Origin: Candidatus Zixiibacteriota bacterium
GTDB taxonomy: Bacteria > Desulfobacterota > Binatia > UBA9968
DNA length: 64,000 nucleotides
NCBI GenBank assembly: GCA_035574315.1
Contig: DATLYW010000029.1
Coordinates: forward strand, 62,001 to 126,000
Direction: 5' to 3'
Shown: piece by piece, positions 57,339-64,000 of the stretch
Layout: every line of letters begins with the position of its first letter
Numbering within the stretch: the first letter of the stretch is position 1
Notes under the pieces: model-generated
What the model was told of the DNA's origin: nothing
Database searches by the model: none
Seen by the model: the letters and a program-made list of their open reading frames with translations, nothing else
Made by a program: the position numbers and the translations under genes

Positions 57339-58598
57339 TCAGGTCCTTTCCCCGGAGGTCTGCGCTTCCACCACGCGCGCGCTCGCCCAAACGATAAACA
57401 CGGAAACGATCAAACATGCAAGGGATACCCAGAACGCCACGGCGTAGCTGCGCGTGAGGTCGAAGAGAAAGCCTCCGAGCCAGGCGCCGGCCGCGCCGCC
57501 GAGCCCGATGCTGAACGTGAAATAGCCGAAGATCGCCCCGAAGTGCCTGCCGTGAAAGATATCGGCCGAGATCGCCGACAGCACGAGGGCGCGCGATCCC
57601 TGGCCCAGCCCGTAGCAGACCGCGTAGGCATAGAGCAGCCACGGGGCCGAGGCGTCGTGCATCGCCAGCAATGCGGCGATTCCCGCCGCCGAGACGATCT
57701 GCACCCACGTAAAGACCATCTGGCGGTTCAAGACGTCGGCGAGATAGCCGAAGAGGATTCTCCCCCCGATGCTGATGACGCCCATCAACCCGAAGATCGA
57801 CGCGGCGAAGACCTTCGGGAAGCCGACGTCGACGGCGTGGGCGATTTGATGCGTGACGACGATCTGGTTGCCCATGCTGGCCAGCGTCCGCGCGATGAAC
57901 AGGAGCCAGAAAGCGGAGTTCGTGAGCGCCCTCTTGACCGTCCACTCGTCTTCGCGCTCGCTCTTGGGCTCCGCTTCCGCCCCCGCCGCCCGCTCCGGGG
58001 CGGGATTCGAGCCGCGCGGCAGGAAAAACGGCACCGGCGGAATCACGATCAGCGCCGTAACCGCCGCGAGCCCGAGATAGGCCGCCGACCAGCCCCAGCG
58101 GTCGACCATCAGTTGCGCCAGCGGCACCAGCAGCACGATGCCGACGCCGCCGCCCGCCCAGGCGATCCCGAGAGCGGTGCCCCGCCGCTGCGGAAACTCG
58201 CGCGCGATGACGGCCGCGTGCGGCACCATGCCGATCAGGGCGATGCCCGCCGCGCTCACGATGCCGATCCAGAAATAGAACTCCGCGAGCGTCGAAACCG
58301 TCGAGGCGAGCGCAAGGCCCGCGGCCAGGAGCGCGCCGCCCGCGACCAGAGTCCTGCGCCCGCCGAAGCGGTCGATGAGACCGCCCGCCCACGGGAGGCA
58401 GACGCCTTCGAAGACGATCGCGAGCGAGATCGCGCCGGCGGTCGCGGCGCGCGACCAGCCGAAGGCGTCCAGCATCGCGACGAAGAACACGCCGAACGTG
58501 CCGTGAAGGCCACGACCGACGCCGATGTGCAGGAAGGCCAGCGCGACCAGCCCGTATCTGCGAAGAAGCTCCGTCCGGGTTGTGCTCTGCCGGGACAT
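57339..58598 (-). CDS. MFS transporter (oxalate/formate or monocarboxylate-like)
   Basis: The 419-residue carrier has twelve helices and the typical loop motif GLIDRFGGRRTLVAGG after helix 2, with a central charged loop EPKSEREDEWTVKR. The layout resembles monocarboxylate/oxalate:formate-type MFS proteins. Its ligand is unknown. It forms a two-gene unit with the GST, and the divergent TAXI-like gene starts 223 bp away. Confidence 0.85.
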   Translation of the reverse strand: MSRQSTTRTELLRRYGLVALAFLHIGVGRGLHGTFGVFFVAMLDAFGWSRAATAGAISLAIVFEGVCLPWAGGLIDRFGGRRTLVAGGALLAAGLALASTVSTLAEFYFWIGIVSAAGIALIGMVPHAAVIAREFPQRRGTALGIAWAGGGVGIVLLVPLAQLMVDRWGWSAAYLGLAAVTALIVIPPVPFFLPRGSNPAPERAAGAEAEPKSEREDEWTVKRALTNSAFWLLFIARTLASMGNQIVVTHQIAHAVDVGFPKVFAASIFGLMGVISIGGRILFGYLADVLNRQMVFTWVQIVSAAGIAALLAMHDASAPWLLYAYAVCYGLGQGSRALVLSAISADIFHGRHFGAIFGYFTFSIGLGGAAGAWLGGFLFDLTRSYAVAFWVSLACLIVSVFIVWASARVVEAQTSGERT

Positions 58599-58725
58599 GG
58601 CCGGATGCAGGATGGTTCTTTCCCTGCTTTTCCTCCCTTCACTCTCACCAACGCTTTTCTATCAGGCGCACGCAAAACTCAAGCGCCGCCGGAGCGGCAC
58701 GGCGCCGCGTTTTTTCCCCTCCCTA

Positions 58726-58755
58726 TTGACAGCGCCGCCGGCAGCCCCGTAAGGT
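58726..58755 (+). promoter_or_regulatory. Candidate sigma-70 promoter for the TAXI-like gene
   Basis: A perfect TTGACA (58726-58731) is followed 18 bp later by TAAGGT (58750-58755), a weak -10. The start codon lies 66 bp further at 58822, and an A+T stretch precedes the -35. It is the clearest -35 box in the right half of the window. Confidence 0.5.
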
Positions 58756-58821
58756 AGCGGAACCGAACGACCGGAACGGCCCGGACGGCCGACCGGCGGG
58801 CGGCGACTCCGGAGGTCGATC

Positions 58822-59784
58822 ATGGAACCGCTTCCTAAAGGCGCGAACTTTCAACGGGCTTTGATGCTCTGGGAAATCGGCCTGCACATCGCCGGCAACC
58901 CGCTCACCCCTTACTACGGCCCGCGCGATATGTGCATTTGCGTCGGCAGCGGCTCGCACGAAAGCTTCAAGCCGTGGCTGCGGATGTCCACCGGCTCCCC
59001 CATCCTGGCGCACGCCGTCTGTCGCGGCGAGCTGGAGGCGGCCATGATCAATCCCTCCGGCCTCCTCACTCAGGCCTATCGCGGCACGGGCCTGTTTCCC
59101 GAGCCGCTGCCCGTGCGCATTCTCGCCGTCTACCCTTCGCTCGACCACTTCGTTTTCGCGATTCATCCGCGGACCGGCCTCCGCTCGCTCGCCGAGATCA
59201 AGGAGAAGAGGTACCCGCTGCGGCTCTCGATCCGCGAGGACGCCACCCACTCGACACGCGTGCTCCTCGATCAGACGCTCGCGGCGTACGACATGACGCT
59301 CCAGGACATCGAGTCCTGGGGCGGAAGCCTGCAGCTGAACGGCGGGCCCGGCGACGCGCGGCGGATGAAGGCTCTGGGCGAGGGGACGATCGACGCGATC
59401 TTCGACGAAGGGCTGGTGCTCTGGCTGGACGAGGCGCTCGCGTGCGGCATGCAGCCGGTGACGCTCGACGACTTCGCCTTCAGGCGTCTGCTCGACCTCG
59501 GCTGGCGCAAGTACACGATCAGGCCGGGCCGCTACAAGAACCTCACGCAGGAGCACACCTGCATCGATTACAGCGGCTGGCCGCTCTACACGCGCGCGGC
59601 GCTGCCCGACGACGACGCCTACAAGATCTGCGACGCGATCATGGCGCGCAAGGACCAGATCTACTGGGAAAGCAGCTACGCCGGGATCGACCAGCTCGGG
59701 CGGGATACCGACGCCACTCCCCGTGACGTTCCGCTCCATCCCGGCGCCGAGCGCTGGTACCGCGAGCACGGCGTCGCGGTGTGA
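58822..59784 (+). CDS. TAXI/NMT1-like ligand-binding protein without a signal peptide
   Basis: The 320-residue product resembles periplasmic TAXI/NMT1 binding proteins (VCRGELEAAMINPSGLL, VYPSLDHFVFAIHPRTGLRSLAEI, LSIREDATHSTRVLLDQTL, GEGTIDAIFDEGL). The N-terminus (MEPLPKGANFQRALMLWEIGLHI) has no signal peptide or lipobox. It ends with a C-terminal VPLHPGAERWYREHG. The protein could be cytosolic, acting as a ligand sensor or enzyme subunit. No TRAP permease is adjacent. GGAGG precedes the ATG. Confidence 0.72.
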   Translation: MEPLPKGANFQRALMLWEIGLHIAGNPLTPYYGPRDMCICVGSGSHESFKPWLRMSTGSPILAHAVCRGELEAAMINPSGLLTQAYRGTGLFPEPLPVRILAVYPSLDHFVFAIHPRTGLRSLAEIKEKRYPLRLSIREDATHSTRVLLDQTLAAYDMTLQDIESWGGSLQLNGGPGDARRMKALGEGTIDAIFDEGLVLWLDEALACGMQPVTLDDFAFRRLLDLGWRKYTIRPGRYKNLTQEHTCIDYSGWPLYTRAALPDDDAYKICDAIMARKDQIYWESSYAGIDQLGRDTDATPRDVPLHPGAERWYREHGVAV

Positions 59785-59839
59785 CGGCGTCGCGCCGGGA
59801 CGCTACGTTTCGGCGGAGCCGGGCCGCCCGGCGGCAGCC

Positions 59840-61078
59840 TCATCCGCTTTCCCTCTCGAGCCGCTCGCGGAGCGCCGCAAGCGACGGGCGGATCGGCCGC
59901 AACTCCTCCTCCGGCAGAGCGACCGCTTCGGGCTGCTTGAGCCCGTGGCCGGTGATGTTGCAGACCACGACTTCATCGCTTCGGATCACCCCCTGCTCGC
60001 GCAGCCTTCTGGCGGCCGCCACGGAAGTCGCCGCGGCGGGCTCGGCGAAAACGCCGGCCAGCCGCCCGGCGAGCTGCTGCGCCTCCAGGATTTCCGGATC
60101 CGCCAGCGCGATCGCCGTCCCGTTCGACTCGCGGATCGCCGCGAGCGCGCGCCAGCCGAGCGAGACCGGGTTGCCGACCTGGATGCTTTCGGCGACCGTC
60201 GGCCGCGCCGCCACCGGCTCGACGTCCGCCAGGCCGCGCTCGAAGGCCGCGACGATCGGGGCCGCCGCCGCGCTCTGTGCCGCGACGAGCCGCGGAGCGC
60301 GCGCGATCCAGCCCAGAGACAGGTACTCGTTGAATCCCTTCCAGGCGGCGTAAAGGCCCGTCCCTCCCGCCGTCGGATGGATCAGCCAGTCGGGAACCTC
60401 GCCGTCGAGCTGATCGACGAGCTCGTAGGCGTAGGATTTCTTGCCTTCGTCCCGGTACGGATTGGACGACAGGCAATCGTACCAGCCGAACTCGCGCAGG
60501 GCGGCCCTGTAAAGCCCGGCCACCTCCATGTCGAAGTCTCCGTCGACCACGATCACCGTCGCGCCGTACGCCCGCGCCTGGACGATCTTCGCGGGCGCCG
60601 TCCCCGCCGGCACCATCACCACGCTCTTCATCCCGGCGGCGGCCGCGTACGCCGCGACCGACGCGGCGGCGTTGCCGGTCGACATCACCGCGGCGGTCGC
60701 GAAGCCGAGCTCTTTCCCGCGCGAGATGCCGACGCTGTTGCTCCGGTCCTTGAGCGACCCCGTGGGGAGCACCGTGTCGTTCTTCAGGTAAAGACGCTCG
60801 AGGCCGATCCGCTCCCCCAGACGGCGCGCGTGGAGCAGCGGCGTCATTCCCTCCCCCAGCGACACGACCGACTCCCGCCGCTCGACGGGAAAGAAATCGA
60901 ACCAGCGCCAGATCGTGCGCTCCAAGCTTTGCCGAAAAGCGCTCGTCCCCGAAGCCGCCAGATGGCCGATCTCGAGCCGCACCTCGAGCACCGTGTTGCA
61001 CGCAGGGCAACGAAAGGCCGCCGGCGCCGAGGGCTCGCTGCCGCATCTGGGACAACGCAGGCCGCTGACTCTTCCCAT
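59840..61078 (-). CDS. Threonine synthase-like PLP enzyme
   Basis: The 412-residue fold type II PLP protein has an N-terminal zinc ribbon (LRCPRCGSEP, RCPACNTVLE) and the PLP lysine in VLPTGSLKDRSNSVGIS. It also has VMSTGNAAASVAAYAAAAGMKSVVMVP and the glycine loop HPTAGGTGLYAAWKGF. It resembles threonine synthase but is a different branch from thrC at 18949. It could make threonine or another beta/gamma-substituted amino acid. It is the first of a minus-strand run below the FAD/Fe-S oxidase. Confidence 0.85.
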   Translation of the reverse strand: MGRVSGLRCPRCGSEPSAPAAFRCPACNTVLEVRLEIGHLAASGTSAFRQSLERTIWRWFDFFPVERRESVVSLGEGMTPLLHARRLGERIGLERLYLKNDTVLPTGSLKDRSNSVGISRGKELGFATAAVMSTGNAAASVAAYAAAAGMKSVVMVPAGTAPAKIVQARAYGATVIVVDGDFDMEVAGLYRAALREFGWYDCLSSNPYRDEGKKSYAYELVDQLDGEVPDWLIHPTAGGTGLYAAWKGFNEYLSLGWIARAPRLVAAQSAAAAPIVAAFERGLADVEPVAARPTVAESIQVGNPVSLGWRALAAIRESNGTAIALADPEILEAQQLAGRLAGVFAEPAAATSVAAARRLREQGVIRSDEVVVCNITGHGLKQPEAVALPEEELRPIRPSLAALRERLERESG

Positions 61079-61079
61079 G

Positions 61080-61170
61080 CTACCTACGGTTTCAGCTTTC
61101 CGGTTCCCCGGTCCTGCTCCACGTTGAACCCGGAACCTTCGAACTTTTGAACGATCTGAACGATTGCGGG
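61080..61170. repeat. Degenerate spacer repeat words, GAACCTTCGAAC type
   Basis: TTTCCGGTTCCCCGG, GTTGAACCCGGAACC and TTCGAACTTTTGAACG occur in succession (61095-61156). TTTTGAACG is also in copy B (38706-38714) and, as TTTTGAA, in copy D. It fills the gap between the PLP enzyme and the unknown gene at 61176. Confidence 0.4.
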
Positions 61171-61175
61171 GCCGC

Positions 61176-61670
61176 TCATGTTCTTTTCTCCAGCTCGCGC
61201 AGCGTCTTTTCCAGCTCGCCCTCCAGATCGGACACGTCGAAGCCGGCCGCCCGCGCCCCGTCGAGCGTCGCGATGCAGATCATCATCATGTCCAGGCATT
61301 CGCGCGGCGGCGGCTCGTCGCGGTGGTCGCGCAGGTAATGCTCGATGCGGCCCTTCAAGGTGAAAAAATCCTTCAGGCAAACCGCCGGCGGCAGCGCCTG
61401 CAAAGGCCCGGTGTTGGCGGTGGACGGCGGAAACGCAATCCCGCCGGGATCGGCCAGAGCGATCTGGCGGCCGCCCTCGAACAGCAGGACGAGATACGCG
61501 TCGCCGGTTTCGGGGTGAATTTTCTCCTCGAAGGCCTTCAGCTCGCTCCACCGAAGCGCGATACTCTTCCCGGAGGCGACGTCGAGCAGCACCGAGGCGT
61601 CGTCGTCGTAGAGCACCGCGTGGCGGTGCCTTTCCGCCCACGCCCGTACCTTTTCCCTTGCCTGATCCAC
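61176..61670 (-). CDS. Hypothetical protein, unrecognised
   Basis: The 164-residue product is soluble and acidic, with no signal peptide. It contains YDDDASVLLDVASGKSIAL near the start, AYLVLLFEGGRQIALADPGG in the middle and a helical end ECLDMMMICIATLDG followed by DLEGELEKTLRELEKR. The start is read from a GTG at 61670 because no ATG is suitable. It lies 60 bp downstream of the FAD/Fe-S oxidase in the same direction, so it may be a small accessory to it. Function unknown. Confidence 0.6.
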   Translation of the reverse strand: MDQAREKVRAWAERHRHAVLYDDDASVLLDVASGKSIALRWSELKAFEEKIHPETGDAYLVLLFEGGRQIALADPGGIAFPPSTANTGPLQALPPAVCLKDFFTLKGRIEHYLRDHRDEPPPRECLDMMMICIATLDGARAAGFDVSDLEGELEKTLRELEKRT

Positions 61671-61730
61671 CGCAGCGCTGCCGTTTCCGGCTCCCGGTCT
61701 GCTGACCTCCGAGCCGCGGCCAACCGCCCG

Positions 61731-64000
61731 TCAACGTCCCGCCGGCCTCTCGTCCGCGAGCGCTTCCCAGAGGAGCTCTGCCGGGTGCCTCGCCTTCCGC
61801 CCGGTCAGATGGTCGATTTGCTGGCGGCAGGAAATGCCCGGCGCGACGATCTCGACCTCGGGAGGCGCCGCCTCGACCGCCGGGGCGAGGCGGCGCCTCC
61901 CGATCGCGATCGAGAGATCGTAGTGCTCTTTCTCGAACCCGAACGACCCCGCCATGCCGCAGCAGCCGGAGTCCACCTCGCTGACCTCGTAACCGGCCCA
62001 GCGCAGCGCCGCCACCGTCGCCCCCGTGCCGGCGAGCGCCCGCTGGTGGCAGTGGCCGTGAAGCAACGCCTTGCGGCCGCCGCCGGCGAACCGAAGCGAC
62101 AGCCGGCCCGCGTCGCGCTCGCGCACGACGAACTCCTCCAGCAGAAAGCTGTTGTCGGCGACCCGCCGGGCCTCGGGCGTTCGCACGAGCTCCGGGTACT
62201 CGTCCCTGAGGGTCAGCAGGCACGAGGGCTCCAGCCCCACGATCGCCGCGCCGCTCCCCGCGAACTCCGCCAGGCGGTCCACGTTCCAGATCGCGTGGTC
62301 GCGCGCGGCGCGCAGCATCCCTTTGGAGATCATCGGCCGGCCGCAGCACCGCTTCTCCACGCGCACCAGCCGGTAGCCGGCCCGCTCCAGAAAGCGCGCC
62401 GCCGCGATCGCGACGTCGGGCGTGTTGAAGTTGTTGAAGGTGTCATGGAAGAGCACGACCTCGCCCTTCGAGCCGTCTCCTTCCGGCGCGTGAGCGCCGA
62501 ACCAGTCCTCGAAGCTCTCGCGCGCGAACTCCGGCAGCGGCCGGCGGCGGTCGATGCCCGCCCATTTCTCCAGCAGCCAGCGGTTCCAGCGCGAGCGCGC
62601 GATCCAGTTCGACACCGGCGCGAACCGGGAGCCGATGCGGTTGATCCGCTCGACGGCCCCGAACACGCGGTTGCGCAGCGGCAGGCCGTTGGCGCGGTGA
62701 TAATGGTCCAGGAACTCGTACTTGAGCTTCGCCATGTCGACGTTGGACGGGCACTCGGCCTTGCACGCCTTGCACTCCAGGCAGAGATCGAGCACCTGGT
62801 GGAGCCGCTCGCCGGTAAAATCCTCCTTCGGCACCTTGCCCGACAGCACCGATCGCAGCGCGTTGGCCCGCCCGCGCGTCGAATGCTCCTCGTCCAGCGT
62901 CGCCATGTACGAGGGGCACATGGTCCCTTCCAGCTTCTTCCGGCACTCGCCCATGCCGCTGCACATCTCGACCGCGCGGGCGAATCCCCCCTGACCGCTG
63001 AAATCGAGCGTCGTGTCCGGCTCCCACGTGCGGTACTCGGGGCTGATCCTGAGCGATTCCGTCATCGCCGGCGCGTCGACAATCTTCCCCGGATTCATCA
63101 GGTTGTCGGGATCGAAAGCCCGTTTGACCTCGCGGAAGGCCTGGTACAGGGTGGGGCCGAACAGCTTCTCGTTGAAGTGGCTGCGCGCCAGGCCGTCGCC
63201 GTGCTCGCCCGACAGCGCGCCGTCGAACTCGAGCACGAGATCGAGGACGGCGTTGGCGATCGACACCATCTTGCGCACGCCCTCGGGACGCTTGAGATCG
63301 ATCAGCGGCCGGATGTGCATGCAACCGACCGAGCAGTGGCCGTAGTACCCGGCGACCGCGTCGTGATCCTCGATGATCTTGCGGAACCTCCGGATGAACT
63401 CCGGAAGCCTGGCCGGCTCCACCGCGGTATCCTCGACGAAGGCGATCGGCTTCTTGTCTCCCTTGATGCCGAGCAGGAGCCCGAGCCCGGCCTTTCTCAC
63501 CCCCCAGATCGCCTTGACCTCTTCCGGCTTGAACGCCAGGGTGGCGGCGTAGCCGATCCGCTCCCGGCGCCGCAGCTCCTCCAGTCGCTCCACCTGCTCC
63601 CTCACCTCGCGCTCGCTCTCTCCGGCGTACTCGACCATCAGCAGCGAGTCGGGATCGCCCTGCACGAACCAGAGCTTTCTCGATTGCTCGATGTTCCCGC
63701 GCGCGAGACTCAGCACCATCCGGTCCGTCGACTCCATGGCGTAGGGCCGGGTCTGCAGGATCGCCTGCGAACATTCCAGCGCCTCCTGGTCGCTGTGGAA
63801 GTGAATGACGGCCATCGCCGTCCATTTGGGCTTCGGCACGAGCCGCATCTTCGCCTCGACCACCGTGCCGAGCGTTCCCTCGGACCCGACCACGATGCGC
63901 GAGAGGTTGAACGGCTGCGGCTTGACGAATTCATCGAGGTTGTAACCCGAGACGCGCCGCATGATCCTGGGGTAGCGCGCCACGATCTCCTGCCTGTGCT
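61731..64000 (-). CDS. FAD-linked oxidase/4Fe-4S/CCG fusion, D-lactate or glycolate dehydrogenase-like (5' end missing)
   Basis: The frame is open through the right edge, so the N-terminal FAD-binding part is incomplete. Visible parts are the FAD_binding_4-type end (YNLDEFVKPQPFNLSRIVVGSEGTLG), the FAD-oxidase C-domain (AGYYGHCSVGCMHIRPLID, LSGEHGDGLARSHFN), a ferredoxin-like pair (MCSGMGECRKKLEG and CLECKACKAECPSN) and two CCG domains (KRCCGRPMISKG, SGCCGMAGSFG). The architecture matches the large GlcD/GlcF-type or DLD fusion proteins that oxidise 2-hydroxyacids and pass electrons to quinones or iron-sulfur partners. Confidence 0.9.
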   Translation of the reverse strand, partial: HRQEIVARYPRIMRRVSGYNLDEFVKPQPFNLSRIVVGSEGTLGTVVEAKMRLVPKPKWTAMAVIHFHSDQEALECSQAILQTRPYAMESTDRMVLSLARGNIEQSRKLWFVQGDPDSLLMVEYAGESEREVREQVERLEELRRRERIGYAATLAFKPEEVKAIWGVRKAGLGLLLGIKGDKKPIAFVEDTAVEPARLPEFIRRFRKIIEDHDAVAGYYGHCSVGCMHIRPLIDLKRPEGVRKMVSIANAVLDLVLEFDGALSGEHGDGLARSHFNEKLFGPTLYQAFREVKRAFDPDNLMNPGKIVDAPAMTESLRISPEYRTWEPDTTLDFSGQGGFARAVEMCSGMGECRKKLEGTMCPSYMATLDEEHSTRGRANALRSVLSGKVPKEDFTGERLHQVLDLCLECKACKAECPSNVDMAKLKYEFLDHYHRANGLPLRNRVFGAVERINRIGSRFAPVSNWIARSRWNRWLLEKWAGIDRRRPLPEFARESFEDWFGAHAPEGDGSKGEVVLFHDTFNNFNTPDVAIAAARFLERAGYRLVRVEKRCCGRPMISKGMLRAARDHAIWNVDRLAEFAGSGAAIVGLEPSCLLTLRDEYPELVRTPEARRVADNSFLLEEFVVRERDAGRLSLRFAGGGRKALLHGHCHQRALAGTGATVAALRWAGYEVSEVDSGCCGMAGSFGFEKEHYDLSIAIGRRRLAPAVEAAPPEVEIVAPGISCRQQIDHLTGRKARHPAELLWEALADERPAGR

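Overview
The window is high-GC, gene-dense bacterial chromosome from a Gram-negative organism. It encodes an LPS enzyme (LpxC), a Pal-type lipoprotein, RlpA and a Spy/CpxP-like periplasmic protein. There is no rRNA, tRNA, CRISPR array, phage or insertion sequence that I can recognise. The mix of a delta-proteobacteria-like housekeeping half and an accessory half rich in CaiB/BaiF, MaoC, LLM, VOC, MBL-fold and TAXI-type proteins suggests an uncultured soil or subsurface lineage of the Desulfobacterota/Binatota/Methylomirabilota kind. That assignment is inference from gene content only; no marker gene fixes it.

Layout. 1-1803 is the end of a secreted repeat protein closed by a strong hairpin terminator. 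1979-2404 is a YbgC-type thioesterase. 2413-11128, all on the minus strand, reads like a housekeeping operon series: yebC, ruvC, ruvA, ruvB, a DUF2905 membrane protein, an NtrY-like sensor kinase, a receiver-LpxC fusion, a DUF2203 protein and queG. 11309-13401 carries rlpA and an unknown lipoprotein. 13343-20295 (minus) holds an MBL hydrolase, aconitase with an in-frame NfeD-like upstream segment, and the thrC-metB pair. 20547-29596 mixes an epimerase, comEC, uvrC, uvrB and small membrane proteins. 29628-38453 holds a bicupin protein, an Fe(III)-type ABC importer, an LLM flavoprotein and a NodIJ-like ABC exporter. 38896-40119 encodes Pal and a Spy-like protein.

From 40181 to the right edge the content becomes catabolic: amidohydrolase, CaiB/BaiF CoA-transferase, MaoC hydratase, acyl-CoA dehydrogenase, MFS carrier and a CitE-like lyase. 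Together these resemble the activation-hydration-cleavage route used for itaconate or mesaconate-type C5 acids. They are followed by a second substrate-binding protein, aldehyde dehydrogenase, VOC protein, flavin reductase, HAD dehalogenase, a ThDP enzyme, GST, another MFS carrier, a TAXI-like binding protein, a second threonine-synthase-like enzyme and the start-less end of a large FAD/4Fe-4S oxidase.

Three things stand out. First, LpxC is fused to a response-regulator receiver domain and lies 10 bp downstream of an NtrY-like kinase, where NtrX would be expected. Second, the NfeD-like frame runs into aconitase with no stop. Third, a family of interspersed intergenic repeats is scattered through the window. 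Two copies 17 kb apart, in opposite orientation, align over 67 bp without gaps at 53/67 identity and keep a perfect 6-bp hairpin stem while all three loop bases differ.
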